A stretch of DNA of 64,000 bases from Phocoena phocoena (taxonomy: Eukaryota > Chordata > Mammalia > Artiodactyla > Phocoenidae), in NCBI RefSeq assembly GCF_963924675.1, contig NC_089220.1, forward strand, positions 60,088,639 to 60,152,638, read 5' to 3'. The first letter of the stretch is position 1. The number at the start of each line of letters is the position of its first letter. This document shows positions 1 through 12,454 of this stretch, piece by piece. The translations under genes were made by a program, and so were the position numbers. The notes under the pieces are model-generated. The model was not told the origin of the DNA. It searched no databases and was given only the letters and a program-made list of their open reading frames with translations.

Positions 1-1980
1 GGAATGGGAGGTGACCACAGGAACAAATATGGGGAATTATGAGAGGCAGGCTTTTCTGTATCCTGAGCAACTTTAGGAGAGGAAGGTAGTTGTCAAAGGA
101 AACCAGCGGGGCCCCAGAAGAAGCGATTCTGGAGAAAAAGGAAAGGGCTGATGGAGATTTACAAAAGAATAAAACTTTCCCTAATATTAACAGCAACAAC
201 CTTGAAGCCATACAACCATCTTTAGAGTGAACAGGTAGAGAGAAAAGTGCATGGTTAGAGCAATCATTTTGAACTGATACTGGATTTTTTCCTTGGGTAT
301 AGTGGCCAACTGGGGCTGCGATCAGCTTAATTATACCTACATCAAAAGGCGTAGCACAAAGGAAACAGGTGTATCTGAGAAAAATCTACCGTAAGTAGTT
401 GCTCTGATGGAGCGGAATCTGAGAATTCTAGGCTTCCCCTGTGAAATTAAGTGGCTTACAAATTCTCCTGGCTCTTTCAAATGTAGCAAGGCTTTTAAAG
501 AAAGTGGACAAAGGAGCTATTTTCTTCTTTGTTGCTATTATCCAAATTGAAATCTTCTGAAGCCTGTCTTAGGCACCCTGCTTCTGAGATGAGGCTCTGT
601 ACTTGGAACGCTTGGTACATGTGGACAGCAAGAAAGAATTCACAGAAGGGCAGTCAGAATGACTGAATGATATGACATTAAGAGGAGTGATGAGTAAGTT
701 TGGCTGGACAGTGAGAAAGAGAAGGATAAGCATTTTGTTCTATATTTGGAAAGCAATAAACAGCAAGGGCCAAAGGGAATTATTTGCTGCGTTACTTGGG
801 GCATAATGAAGCATAACGAGGTAAAATGAAAGTAAGGAGAATTTAGTGAGTATTTGAAATGCCTCCTGCCAGGAGCAACTACAGTTTAGCCTTCTTAGAA
901 CAGGCCTCATTTAGCACAATGGGCTTTCTCTAGGATTGAATGCCATCCGCCACCCTGTAGAATCCTTTCTTCTAAAGAGGCACTGTGAGCACTTTTATTA
1001 GAGATTTAAGATTATTTTAGGCTACAACTAAAAATAATGTTGCAAGAAGCAATTCACCATTGCTTTGCATATTCAATAGTTTAAAACTGCTTGCTTTTTC
1101 TTCTTCATTAACAAACATTGCTTTGGTTTGGATACCCACAAAACCAGAGGTTGAAACAAGGATTTAGGTGCATATAGTTTATTTGGGAAGTGAGTTCAGG
1201 AAAGACTCCCTTCAAGAAGAGGAAGGGAGGGAGGAGAGTGAGATGGGAGAAGGAAAAGCCAATAAGCTGCATTATAAATGTTCTCGCCACTGTAGACAGT
1301 GGGGGCTTAACTCACAGAAGGCCTCCCAGAATTCTCTCTCTTAGGTATAGGAGGCAGGAGCATTTATTCACTGGCTCCCATTGCCATTGGTTGAGGGTTA
1401 CCATCCAAGATGTTTACTTCCCAGCACTTCCAGGGCCTGGCTTCCCACAGATTTGGCAAAGGATCTGATCTTTGAAGAAAAGCAAAGGTTTCACGTGGTG
1501 GGAGTTCGTCAAGGTACATGGAACTGTCCAGCACAGATGTGGCTAAAATCAGAGGTGGTCCAAGGAGATGGGACTCAAGGCACCAGCAACATCTACTACA
1601 AGCCAGATTTACCTCTGTAAGCACCTAACTCATTGGCTTCAGACTTATCTAGAAGGAGGGCAGAGCACTTTAATATGGCAACTTTGACTCTGCACTGTCA
1701 GACATGGTGCCCTTCTTCAAAGCCTACATTTTTTCCATCCTTGCATCATCTGCATATTCTTTCTTATTATGCCCCCTTGGGACTTCATTAACTTCCAGAC
1801 CCTTTTCTTCAATTTTATGCAGAAATTATAATTTTCTATGTTGCCATTAACTTTTTCATACTTGTCTCATCCAATGCAATGCTAAACAAGCAGCCACTCC
1901 ATGATTGTTTGTGCAGCTGTGTACCTAGTAAAGTGATTTGCATTCAGTTTATATTCAATAAATGTGGGTTGATTTGTTTT
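1..1980. other. No gene seen; mostly unique sequence
   Basis: No long open frame, splice-bounded exon or recognised protein is visible. About 1,140-1,640 has a purine-rich stretch followed by a CT/AG-balanced segment that reads like an old LTR, but I cannot name a family. The rest looks like ordinary AT-rich unique DNA. Confidence 0.5.
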
Positions 1981-1984
1981 TCAT

Positions 1985-2400
1985 TTCTATCATTTTTTTT
2001 TAAATGGAAAAGGCAATATGTTCCCATGATAAAAATTCAAGCAATGCAAAAGTTTATACAATGGAAGTCCATTCTTCCTCTTACCCTGGACTTCCAAGCT
2101 TTCTTCCTTGATATAGTACTTGTTAATAGTTCTGTATTGATTCCAGAAGTTGGATATGCAATCATACTTATATATCCATTAAAAATGCAAATGTGATTAT
2201 GTTGTATACATGATCTGTACCTTACTTTTCATTGAATATGTCAAAAATGGTTCAGTAACAGCACATACAGACCTACCTCATTCATTTAATGGCTATCTGG
2301 TATTCCACTGTACAGATGTGCTATTCATCAATCTGATTTTTCTCCTTTCCAAAATATTTCTATTACTATAATAATCATAACATAGTTAATATTTTTCCCG
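1985..2400 (-). mobile_element. Ancient L1M-type 3' fragment, antisense
   Basis: The plus strand carries the antisense of an old mammalian L1 3' end: a stretch like 'ctacctcattcatttaatgg' followed by 'tattccactgtacagatg'. Similar wording recurs at 24.1-24.8 kb and 56.9 kb. It is strongly diverged, with no TSD found. An exact subfamily cannot be given by eye. Confidence 0.5.
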
Positions 2401-2439
2401 CTTTATTAACCAGGATAAACTCAGTTATACTGTGATGTA

Positions 2440-3020
2440 TTCATTTTCTATTATAATAACAAATTACCACAAACTTAGCAGCTTAAAACAAGACAAATTT
2501 ATTATCTCTCAGCTTCTGTGGGTCAGAATTACGGGTATGGGTTTGGTGGGTCCTGTGTTCAGAGCCTTACAATTCTGAAAATCGAGATGTCTGCTGGGGC
2601 TGCAGTCCCACCTGAGGCTTGAGGTTCCTTTCCAAGCTCACTGGCTGTTGGCAGAGATCGTTTCCTTGCAGCTGTATGACTGAGATCCTTATTTTCTTGC
2701 TAGTTGTCGGCTGGGGACTTCTTTCAGCTCCTAGAAACTGCCCTTGTCCATAAGCAATTAATAACATGACTGCTTCTTCTAGCCAGTAGGAATGTCTGCT
2801 TCTGCTGCTGCTTCTTTTTTAAAGGGCTCACCTAATTAGGTCAAGCTCACCCAGAACAAGTTCCCTTTTGATTAACTCAAAGCCAACTGATAAAGGATCT
2901 CAATATCTGCATTTTATTTTATTTTTTGCATATCGTGAGAGGGATATCCTACCATATTCACAGGTCTTGCCCACACTCAAGAGGATAGGATCATGAAGGC
3001 CATTTAAAGAGTCTGCCTAT
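2440..3020 (-). mobile_element. MLT1-like MaLR LTR, antisense
   Basis: It begins with 'aacaaattaccacaaactta' and continues with 'gcttaaaacaagacaaattt', the reverse-complement 3' end typical of MLT1/MaLR LTRs. The end, near 'cacaggtcttgcccacactc', also fits. It is more diverged than the copy at 12.5 kb. A related MaLR subfamily is equally possible. Confidence 0.5.
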
Positions 3021-3029
3021 CAAGTGTAG

Positions 3030-3345
3030 TAAGCCCCTCCAAAATATCATTGGTTTAAAACAATGAAGGCTTGTTTTGCACTTAAGCTGCATGTCCATCA
3101 TGGCATCTCAAAGGACTTTTGCTCATTCATTGTCATCATGCAGGGACCTATACAGATGGAACACTTGCCCTTTGAACATTACTGTCAGCCATTGCAGTGG
3201 GAAAAAAGAGATCTGGAGGCTCTTGCCTTGTTCTTTGGTCAGAATTACATGACCCCCACCCAACCACATGATGACCAGGAAGTGCAATACCACGATATGC
3301 CTGAGAAACTGAAATATCCTGCAAACCATTTTTATTATTTATATA
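3030..3345. repeat. Unclassified old interspersed repeat
   Basis: The segment with 'catgtccatcatggcatctc' and 'cacccaaccacatgatgacc' resembles a widespread mammalian LTR-like repeat that I cannot name safely. The 95-codon frame inside it (3,063-3,350) is not a recognised protein. Confidence 0.25.
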
Positions 3346-4885
3346 CCTAGGTTGTCACAGGTGGACTAATTTGATTCTCAAATAGCTTCCTCAGAAAGGT
3401 TCTCTCAAGTATTCACATTTGACAGCCATTGCACTCCTTTTTGAGACCTCTCATGATTAACTAGTGGTAGATTTCAAAGTGTAGCTATAAGGAAGGTAAA
3501 ATATTTTGAGTCTTTCTTCAGAGAGTAACCTGTTTTTATATGTGAAAGTGTCATGTTTGAGAAAGTTGTCAGTTGGAGGCTGTATGACAGCTTTGAGTTT
3601 CTCAGCAATAGGCTTACTATGTGAGTTTCTGCTGTGTAGTAATTGACCTTGTCAGCATCCAAATCTCCAGGGAGGAGATAGGTGATCAGAGAGCAAAAGA
3701 AGGTAGCAGATAGGAGACATGATGAGCAGACAGCAAAAATCTGTCAGTAATAACAGAGGCTGGGTAGGGGTTATCTTCTCTGAATTACTTTACAATATTT
3801 TGCTAGCTTCCTTTGCAGAATCAGAATCTTAGAAAGATCCTTGAAGTCCAACATTCTGTTTACTCTGTGATATCTTTTCAAAGTAGACCTCTGGTCTCTG
3901 TGTGAACGTATCCAAAAACAGGGACCTCAGTACCCCCCCGAGGCAACGTATTTCTTCTGTGTAAGTAAAAATTTCAATTACATACAGATGTAGAAAGAAC
4001 AGTACAAGTAATCTCTGAGTACTCAACATCTAGCTTAAGCAATGATGAATGTTTTGCTCTTCTCCCATCCACATTTTCTTATTTTTCTAATTTAAAACAA
4101 ATCCTATACATCAATCTATTTAACTCATATATACTCCAGTGAGTGTGTCTAGTATGTAAAGACTTCTTTTACCCATTACTTATCAACCATTTAACTTTTA
4201 GGTAACTCTGCTTATGAGAAACTTCTTCCTTGAACATTGTGCTGAAAGTTGGCTTCCTATAAATTTGGCTCATTGATCCTGATTTGTCTTTTTGGAACAA
4301 TGCAGAATAACCAGTCTATCTTTCATAAGACTGTCTTGTAATCAGCAAATATTTAAATTCTATTTCTGTGGATTATGGTACCTGCCTTTCCTCCCTGCCC
4401 ATCCTAAAACTTTTGTCATCAAACATAATATATTTTATTTAACCATCAGGACTATGATGAAATTACTATCTTAGCAAGGCTTTTCTGAACACATTCCAAA
4501 TGACCAAGGTCTGTCTTAAAATGAGATAGCAGAACACAATCATGTAGAGATGGTCTGACCACTGAAAGGTGCAGTACTGTCTCCCTTGATCTGGATATGC
4601 ATGCAGGGTACATTTTTTTAATAGGAGCACTGCTGACTCATATTAAGCCTTTAGTCATCTGAAACAACTCGGTATTTTTTACATACATTTTTATAAAAGG
4701 TCTTCTTTTTATAGGTATGGAATTGATTTTGCTGAATCTAAATGCAGGCTTAACATTTCTATCCTGTTTGAATTTGATCTTACTAGTTTCTGCTTGTCTC
4801 AGTTCTTTCATTCAACAAATTAGCCATTTCTCTTGGTTTTATGCCATATCTAAACTTAATAAGCCTGACTTCTAGATCTATGCAT
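3346..4885. other. No gene seen; unique or very old sequence
   Basis: Nothing is recognised beyond ordinary AT-rich DNA. Short open frames of 60-66 codons occur on both strands and match nothing known to me. Confidence 0.5.
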
Positions 4886-5160
4886 AGTTGGTAGAGAGGC
4901 AGGGGAATGGGGTGAAAAGAAGCCTGGGTTGGAGTCAGACACCCTGGGAAAAATCCTGACTCTATGCACTAGCTGTGTATCTTGGGTGGATGCCCTTACC
5001 TTTTTCACCCTCAATTCCTCATCTTTTCAGTGGAGGATATAATAATACCTACTTCATAGAGTTTTTGTGAGGAATAAATCATTAACATATAAAGTGCTTA
5101 AAATTCTTAACCCTAGCCAAGAGTAAGGTTTAATATATGTGACCTATTATTATTAATTAG
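4886..5160 (+). mobile_element. MIR SINE
   Basis: The order is that of MIR: 'gcctgggttggagtcagaca', then 'ctagctgtgtatcttgggtg', then 'cctcatcttttcagtggagg', 'ataataatacctacttcata' and a terminal 'tattattattaat'. These are the tRNA-related part, core and tail in the right sequence, so orientation is plus. Confidence 0.75.
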
Positions 5161-5164
5161 ACAT

Positions 5165-5640
5165 GTTAACAGAGCTGAGTCAAGGGTACAACTCGGAGGC
5201 CATGGACCAACACTATTTGGGAAGAGTCGTTCAACCAGCTAAGAATTCACCTAAATGTTTTGTTATCTAAATGTTTGTCTTTTATATAAGGTTGCCATAT
5301 AAGACTTTGTAAAAATGCCTGTTGGTGTCAAGATACACTATTTTTTTAGCCTTTTGATTAATTTTCACCTCAGTTAATTATTGCTTAACCGATATAAGAG
5401 CCATAATAAAAAATCGAGTCAGTTTACTTCCTTTTTTTGAAAATGAGATTGTAAGCATCATATTGGTCCTGAAATAAACACAAATATCTCTTCAATCACT
5501 ACCCTAGGCCCGAGGGCAGCACTGGGGCATGGAGTGGGGGAGAGGATGGTTGCTTTGAGAGTTTACACAGAAATATCCTGATATCAGTTGAGAGAAATTA
5601 GTTGGTAAAACCGTGGCTTAGGTGAGTTCATAAGCTGAAG
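5165..5640. other. No gene seen
   Basis: AT-rich sequence without a recognisable gene or repeat family. Confidence 0.5.
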
Positions 5641-6130
5641 TTGGTGATATTGGGGAGGGGAAAATTTCCCCCTATCCCTTTTGATTCTTCTGGCTGATCT
5701 AATAATTACATTGCCACAAGGCATATTAACAAGAGAAGAATAAAACAAATTTAATTTTGTACACGTGGAGGCCTCATAGGACCCAAAGAAGTGACCAAAG
5801 CAGGCAGCTTTTATATATTTTAGACAAAGAAACAATATATTTGTGAATTGACAAGACAAAGGGGTTTGAGCTTGGGATAGTAAATTAGTAAAGGAGGTTT
5901 GTTTATACAGCCTTCTTGGCCTTGAATTTCCTATCTCTGATGATAAAGATGTCTCTTTACTTCCTGGTCCAGGGAGGGTGGCTTTCACATAGGAGATTTA
6001 TTTCCTGCTTTCAGGAAGAGAAAGGAGGGTCAGACTGTCCTTCTTGCATTGGCTGTTTCTTAAGTAACTTTAATTCAAAGTATTCAGTAATATGCCAGAG
6101 TGGCATATTTGGGGGCAGCCTGCCCTGACC
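5640..6130 (-). mobile_element. Probable degraded retroviral LTR, antisense
   Basis: Read on the minus strand, it begins near a 'gggcaggctgccccc' block and ends in a run like 'gggggaaattttcccctccc', which resembles the U5 end of ERV LTRs. The body ('acacgtggaggcctcatagg' and following on the plus strand) is reminiscent of ERV1-type LTRs. The 134-codon frame at 5,584-5,988 lies inside it and is not a recognised protein. No TSD was identified. Confidence 0.4.
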
Positions 6131-7026
6131 CGCATCAGTGAGTTTCTCTGAAAAGCAGTGCTCATCCCAAACTAAGAAAGTAATATCCTAAGACAGATGG
6201 TTTTAAAAAGAACAGTATAGTGTGGATGAAAATTGTTGCCTATCATATCAGTAAACAAAGGATGTTGCAGGCTTCAGGCCATCAGCCACTGCAGCCACGT
6301 CCCCCACCCACTGTGCACCCCAAGGGGATTCAGATGCAGAAAAACAGGATACTGGCCCTAGATAGCTAAGGTGCATATCAAAGGAATGCTTTCAATGAGC
6401 CCAGACTCTTGCATCTTCCCATTCACGGAATAGTGCTAAATTCATTAACTTGAGATGTTTGTTTTTTCTTTAATTAGCAGTAATCTTTTGATGCTCTGAC
6501 TACCTTCTTTTCACTGCAGAAACTCTTGTACATCCTGGCTCCTCCCTTACCTCTTAGGAGAAGTCCCTCAGAGCTATCTGAGAGGCTGCCTCCCAGGCTT
6601 AAGTCCTTAGCAAGTCTGCCGAATAAAACGTAATTCTCAACTTGTAGGTTGTGCATCTTTTTCAGTTGGCAATAGGATGCATGGAAGTAAATCTGTAGAA
6701 CATGTTCAATGGAAAGAAGAATCCAGACTATCCCAGAAAAGTAAGACTGCTAAAGGTTATCCCTACTTCCTTTGAGAAGAAGAAGTGTACATCTATACCA
6801 GAACTCCAGTGATATACTTTGCAGTTGGATAAGATTAGGTGTCTGTCGTCTGTTTCCACAGAATACCAAAAGACCTGAGTGGCTTTTCACAAAGTAGGGA
6901 GGATAACCATATAATAACCATCGTAAATATTGCAGTGGTTTGACTTAAAAGAGAGGCCAAATAGTATGCCAGAATTCACTTTTGGGAGAAACTGGGGGTG
7001 AGGAGAAGCTGGTAACTGATAATTAA
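6131..7026. other. No gene seen
   Basis: Unique-looking sequence. No exon, RNA gene or repeat family recognised. Confidence 0.5.
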
Positions 7027-7257
7027 GAGAGATGATTTTTTTTTTTTTTTTGCAGTACCCGGGCCTCTCACTGCTGTGGTCTCTCCCGTTGCGGAGCACA
7101 GGCTCCGGAAGCACAAGCTCAGCGGCCATGGCTCACGGGCCCAGCCGCTCCGCAGCATGTGGGATCTTCCCGGACCGGGGCACGAACCCGTGTCCCCTGC
7201 ATCGGCAGGCGGACTCTCAACCACTGCGCCACCAGGGAAGCCTGAGAGACGATTTTT
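7027..7257 (-). mobile_element. CHR-type tRNA-derived SINE with TSD
   Basis: The poly-T start, 'gcctctcactgctgtgg', 'gcatgtgggatcttcccgg', 'ggggcacgaacccgtgtccc' and terminal 'caccagggaagcc' are the reverse complement of the cetartiodactyl CHR SINE. The 14-bp flanks 'gagagatgattttt' (7,027-7,040) and 'gagagacgattttt' (7,244-7,257) are a TSD with one mismatch, which fits L1-driven insertion. Open frames of 78-96 codons across it are by-products of the GC-rich SINE. Confidence 0.95.
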
Positions 7258-8369
7258 ATTTTGCATAGAAAGGTATCATAAAGTCCAGTTAGAGGGGTGT
7301 TTGGCTGCCAACTGATAAAGACACACTATATCTACTAAAAGATTTCGAAAAGAAAAACAAATGGTGAGCCCTACAATTATGCTATTCTGTTTCTGTGCTT
7401 TTCTTCCCCCCCACTGATGAGGTTTGAAATGTAAAGCTTGGTTTAAATGGACATACTGTTCCACTGGTAAAATCACATTGGAATAGAGTAACACATTAGA
7501 ATACAATACATTGGAGATGAGAACAGAAATTATTAAGAGTGTAACATTTAGGATCCAGACAATTAAAAAAACCAAAGAACAATTACGGTGTATAGCCCTC
7601 TGCATTTCAGTGAGTTTTGGTGATGGCTTGGCTTTGGAGAACATCGATTCCACTGAACCTCTTTTCTTGCAAATATCTGTAGAACCTAGAGAGAATCTGC
7701 CTTATTATGACTATAAGGAAATCAAAGAGGCAGCTGCTTATACTGAATGTCCTCTTACAGGGGCAACTCTTTGTAGTATGGCCAGAGCAAGGCAGCACCA
7801 TGAGCTTACTCATTTGTACACTGGACATAGAATGATAAATGGAGTGACCAAATTGAAAATTATTTCAACCCTACAGTAATTATTAAAATTACAGGAAATA
7901 ACTGAAATGACAATATTAATTTGTAAGTATTTCTATTAAACATTATTTAAAAGAGATTAATGATTCTTGTAATCATGGCAGGTAATAGATCTAGTGTATG
8001 TATAATGAGATGCATATAGTTCTTATAGGTTAGTAAAGGAGTACCCATTTTCAGTTAACTTTTATAACATTTTAAATTTAGGGAGCTCTCTAGGTATTGA
8101 TGTATATAGCTAAATAAAGTATGAATTCTCCTTTGCTGCTTAAGACAACTTTCTGGTGCAGAGTGGCAGAACCTTTTCATGAATTAACAGTGCTTATTCC
8201 AGTTGCTATGCAGTTTAAGAACAACTCTTATTTTCTAATACATTTCTCATTTCCCATGATTTCAAAAATTGCCATCAGACATTCTGTAATTCTAGTTTTC
8301 AGTACCCTGTGTGATTTCACTCATTAGAACCCAGGGACTTTGTTTCATTATTATCACTCAAATGCAGTA
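7258..8369. other. No gene seen
   Basis: It includes a 122-codon plus-strand frame (7,511-7,879) and an overlapping 125-codon minus frame. Neither matches a family I know and neither has splice-site context, so both are treated as chance. Confidence 0.45.
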
Positions 8370-8545
8370 GGTGAAAATAGCACTACACCAGGCTGGAGCC
8401 AGGAGTCTAGTTTTACCCAAGCATTGCCATGTACTTGTGACTGAGCAAGAAACTTAATTGCATTTTTTTAAAATGTGTAAACCAAAAACATTGGACTGTA
8501 TGATTTTTTTGAGGCTCCTTTCAGTATCAAAATTCAATTCTAGTT
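8370..8545 (+). mobile_element. MIR3/THER1-like SINE remnant
   Basis: The phrases 'ggctggagccaggagtctag', 'gtacttgtgactgagcaaga' and 'ggactgtatgatttttttga' follow the order of the MIR3-type element, including its 'ggactagatgat' core. Divergence is high. Confidence 0.45.
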
Positions 8546-8784
8546 TTTGCTTTTTTTTAATAGTATTTATTCTACCCTTTCCAAACTGACAATTATTATT
8601 CTTAATGGTATAAAAGGAAGCAAAATAGTTGAATATTTCTATTTCTTTTCTGTCATCAGGCAGTGTTATACCATCTGCTTTAAGATTTAGGCCAACCTCT
8701 GCTTATTTTTTTCTCTTTGCCCTAAGTCTAGCTTTAAAAACAAGGTCTTTCTGGGGCTGCAGAAACTTGTGCTAAGCCTTGCTC

Positions 8785-9035
8785 ATAGAGTTTATGAAAT
8801 CAGACAGAACCAAGGCTTGGATCTCAGTTCTGCTTTGTGCTAGTTGTGTGAAATTGGCAAGGCTATTGAATTCTCTAAAATTCAGTTTCCTCATTATTAT
8901 ACTGGGTTAACAGTGTTTATCTCATTCGATTGTTGTGGGATTACATGAAAAAAAAACATAAAAAGTGCTTAGAACAATACCTGGCCCAAAGAAAGCCCAC
9001 GAGAAATGTTATTTTCTTATTTTTGCTTCTTGGTG
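8785..9035 (+). mobile_element. MIR SINE
   Basis: It contains 'gctagttgtgtgaaattggc', 'cagtttcctcattattatac' and 'aaagtgcttagaacaatacc', the central and 3' MIR modules in order. It is followed by a short (ATC)n/(ATT)n-rich patch near 9,040-9,070. Confidence 0.65.
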
Positions 9036-9149
9036 CCATCATCATTATCATCATCATCATTTTTATTATCACTTGGGAAGTTATTTTTGAAATACTCTGG
9101 TTTTTCATTGCTTCTTTCTACTAAAAAGCAACATCAACAATACCTCATA

Positions 9150-9335
9150 TGTGTAGATAATTTCACAGTTTACAAGGTATTTTTACATGTCTTATCTGAT
9201 CTTTACAATAATGCTCTGAGTTGAGAAGGATTAGTTTCTCCACATTACAGATCAAAGTCTCAGAGAGGTTTAATAACTTGTCCAAAGGATGAACCCAGGG
9301 TACTTGTGATCTTTACTTCCCTAGCCCCATAGTCC
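9150..9335 (-). mobile_element. MIR SINE, antisense
   Basis: It contains 'cttatctgatctttacaata', 'acattacagatcaaagtctc' and 'agagaggtttaataacttgt', the reverse-complement MIR core, and ends in 'gaacccagggtact'. Confidence 0.6.
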
Positions 9336-11838
9336 CTAGTACAGGAAGTGACTAAGGTAACCCACATGGTACTAGCAGGACAGTGATAAACAACATCAGG
9401 TGGCCTTGTGACAGAGTCATCTGCAATGAACATCAGCACTGGAAAGTTTAAAGCTTCTTTAAAGAAAACTTTACATGATTTGAGAGAACACTGCTATTTT
9501 ATTATAGAGTGTGAATGTCTTGAAATAGAAACAGTATAAGGGTTTTTTTTTTTCCCTTGTATACATTGGCTTGTAAACAAGGTTTATCTCTCAAAATTTA
9601 TTTTTAATTTTGAAAATCATAAGCATGCTACTTTTTAAAAAGACAGTATGGAATGTGGGGTTCTAGAGGCATTCAGAAGGGGGTCCTGAGGTGGGTGTTG
9701 GGAGCAGTGAGTGGTCATTGGACATAGAAACGGTCTCTAGTTGTGCCTGGGTGTATTTGCTGGAGGACACAGACCAGTGTAACAAGTCACACTGATTCAT
9801 TTGTCGCATTTCCCTCCTTATTTGTCTTCCTCCAATCAGGAGGAAAACAGCTGTTCTTGTCCTCTAGGGCACTTTACTGTGGGAAGGTTTCCACCAATTT
9901 GAAGAAAATGGAAAAAACAAGGACAGCAAAGTGAGCTTTTCATAATGCTAATTTTATGCTTCAATTTAAAAAAAATTTTTAGTTAAGAATTTCCTGTTGT
10001 TTTCCTATTAAAAAATGTCCTCTTCTGAATGATAGCAAATAGTAGTTGGCAGTTGATTTTAATTTGCTAATCAGGCCAAATAAAAAGTTGGTAAATACAC
10101 ATTGGCTTTTGAAATTGTATTGGTTTGTGGAATGCGAAGTCTGAGGTGGGAGACATCCCTGGCAGAAGGCACCTAAGACCAGATTTCTGTGTGGAAGCTC
10201 TTGGTCACTGGCTTGGCCAGCTTCCTCCACTGACCCAGCTCCCCTTGTGCTGAGCTCTGAATAAACATCCATCTCAGTGAATGAAATGTGATTTAGTTGA
10301 GTTCCTCTTGAAAGGCTGTCTGAGGGACTGTGAGATGTGACTGCTTTGACTGACGCCCCCATTTTCTCTCTCTCAAAATAAGTCAGATTGACAGGATTCA
10401 AAGGAGACATGAAATTAGTTCTTATTGGCTGATTTAGCAACAAAGCCAGGAAGCAGAATCTGCTAAGTGGAAAATATTCTAAGACTAGGAATGAGAGATT
10501 GTGAGTATAAGGCAAGTCTTAACTAGCTGAGGAAGTCTCTCCGTTCCTGCAGCTGATAAGCTACTTTTGTAACTGGATGAAATGTTGGTCCCAGTGAGGA
10601 CCCCTTTGGCGCAGACACTTTCAGACTGACTGCCAGGTGCAAGAGCAGATAGCATTCAGCCATTACTCATGCACGCACCCTTCATAAAAGAGTTTTCCCA
10701 GTAGCTACTGAGGCATCAGCCATTCAGGAAGAATTCAGTGATAGTTTCTGCTTAATAACACGATAACCACTTCCATTACATAGTTATTTCAGACTTTAAA
10801 ACAAAAATCAGGTGAGATAAAACTGTCTGAAAGGGAATGTCCAGGTTCTTCTCTTCCATTTCCTTATGGTACTGCCGCTGGGCCAGGCTGAGTCTCTGAT
10901 ATTGCCAGTGCTACTCTGAAGATCTACAGAATGAGGAATAGGGATGTTCTCTTTATATTAATACAGATTAATTGGGGGGGGGGGGAAATCTGCCCTAATT
11001 TTCCCTGCTGCAGTTGAGCCCTTTTTCATTAAAGGAAAATAACTTAGACCTGCTTTCTCCTCTGGTAACTGGAATGGAGAGGATGAGGTGGAAAGAAGGT
11101 TTCAGGCATTACCACAGGGAAGTGAACTGGTGTCTATTCTGTCCCACTCCATTCCATATTGTAGGCATTTGCCCTCCCACCCCATCACTTAATAATGAAG
11201 TCAGGCAGTACAGCAAGGCCTCAGACAGAAGGCCCATTAGGCATGCCTGTGATTAAAGTTGATTAGCTAGAAGTCCAACATGAGTGGTGAATCAAATCCA
11301 ATTTGCATGAACTACGAGGTGCTTCATTAAGGCTAATCATTTTCTTCTGTCCTTTGGTAATAAATCATCCTTATGTGGGGTTCAGTTAGATCAAGCTTGA
11401 GGATTTTGCCTTTAGATTCCTCTGTTAGCTATGCTCTTTGGCTTCATTTTCTAGGATGGTACCTGTCTGGAGCCCCGCCTCAGAGCTTCATCCTTGAAAA
11501 AACTTCCTAGAAATTTAAGCAATGATTCATTTAGGTCCACGTGCCAGCGCACAAGACTCACACGAAATGGTGTGCGTCTTTTAAAGTACCAGTAGAACAA
11601 ATCATACTTATTTAAACTGATGAAGTACTCAGGCCACATAGTGCCCTGTGTTGAGCCCACTGATCATTAAATAATTTTACAAACCCTACTTGAAATGAGT
11701 CTATTTAAATCCAGCAAAATTGACCACATTTAACCTTCCAGAGCTCATGTGTAGATCATTCTTTCTTTTCAGTCTCTTGGAGAATGATGAGATGCTGCTT
11801 GTTTTGCCCCAAAGAATTATTTCTGCATATCTCCTGTC
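9336..11838. other. Long repeat-poor unique stretch
   Basis: About 2.5 kb without any mobile element I can name, the longest such stretch here. It holds a 178-codon minus-strand frame (9,979-10,515), the longest frame outside L1, but the frame matches no known protein and has no exon signals. A G11-12 run lies near 10,974-10,985. The segment about 11,190-11,440 is rich in ATTA/TAAT-type motifs and could be a conserved non-coding element; this is inference only. Confidence 0.5.
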
Positions 11839-11839
11839 A

Positions 11840-12035
11840 TTTGTATACTCTGTTCTCTGTGCCTGAAGCACCCTTCCCATCCCCTCTCACAGTCCTCTGT
11901 GCTTGTGTCTGTTGAAACATTCATCACACTGCAATACAATTTCTTTTTTACTTATTTATCTCTTCTACTCCTTGGAAACAGGAATTTCATGCCTAGCCCA
12001 CAGCTGATAATAAATATATATTGAATAAAATGTTG
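11840..12035 (+). mobile_element. L2 LINE 3' fragment
   Basis: It runs from 'gtgcctgaagcacccttccc' through 'tttacttatttatctcttct' to 'cagctgataataaatatata', the plus-strand order of an L2 3' end. Confidence 0.55.
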
Positions 12036-12044
12036 TGAATTATG

Positions 12045-12420
12045 AGATGGTAGCTATAATGGACTATTATGCAGCCCCTTAAAAGAATGATGTTGATCTC
12101 TGTATATTGGCAAGTAAAGATGCCCATATATTTCATAATATAGTTACTGAAAAAAAGAAAGCTAAAAAACATTATGCATAGGATGATGCCATTTTTATTA
12201 AAAAAAAGTGCTTATGCGTGTATCCATAGAAAAGGTAAAAGTGTAAATATGCAGGGGCAGGATCTGGGATGTAAAGGTAGGGCTTTTACTTTTACCTTTA
12301 TAAATTTCTATGTTCTAATTTTACTTTTAACTATAATTTTCCATATTTTAATTTGTTAGACTGAGTCTGTATTACTATTATAAGTTAAAAGCCTAATAAA
12401 TAGCTTTAAAAACTATAAAT
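12045..12420 (+). mobile_element. Old L1M 3' end
   Basis: It contains 'ggactattatgcagcccctt', 'aaaagaatgatgttgatctc' and 'gatgatgccatttttattaa' in the order of an old L1 3' UTR, sense orientation. A 12-bp inverted repeat (aaaggtaaaagt at about 12,232 and acttttaccttt at about 12,287) falls inside it and is probably incidental. Confidence 0.6.
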
Positions 12421-12454
12421 TACAGATTCTGGTTGCAAATTTTTATTTTGAAAA

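Noticed and set aside
7032..7315. Overlapping frames of 78-96 codons with recurring AMAHGPSRSAACGIFPDRG-like translations, repeated at 25.2, 28.4, 30.3, 30.8 and 55.4 kb
   Set aside because: They are translations of the GC-rich CHR SINE, seen once per SINE and in whichever frame is open. They are not a protein family.
7511..7879. 122-codon plus-strand open frame
   Set aside because: No known domain, and it overlaps a similarly long minus-strand frame. Treated as chance.
9979..10515. 178-codon minus-strand open frame in unique sequence
   Set aside because: There are no recognised domains, no exon signals and no compositional bias. A frame this long can occur by chance in 64 kb.
12232..12298. 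12-bp inverted repeat aaaggtaaaagt / acttttaccttt with a 44-bp loop
   Set aside because: It lies in an old L1M 3' end, is short and AT-rich, and is probably a chance hairpin.
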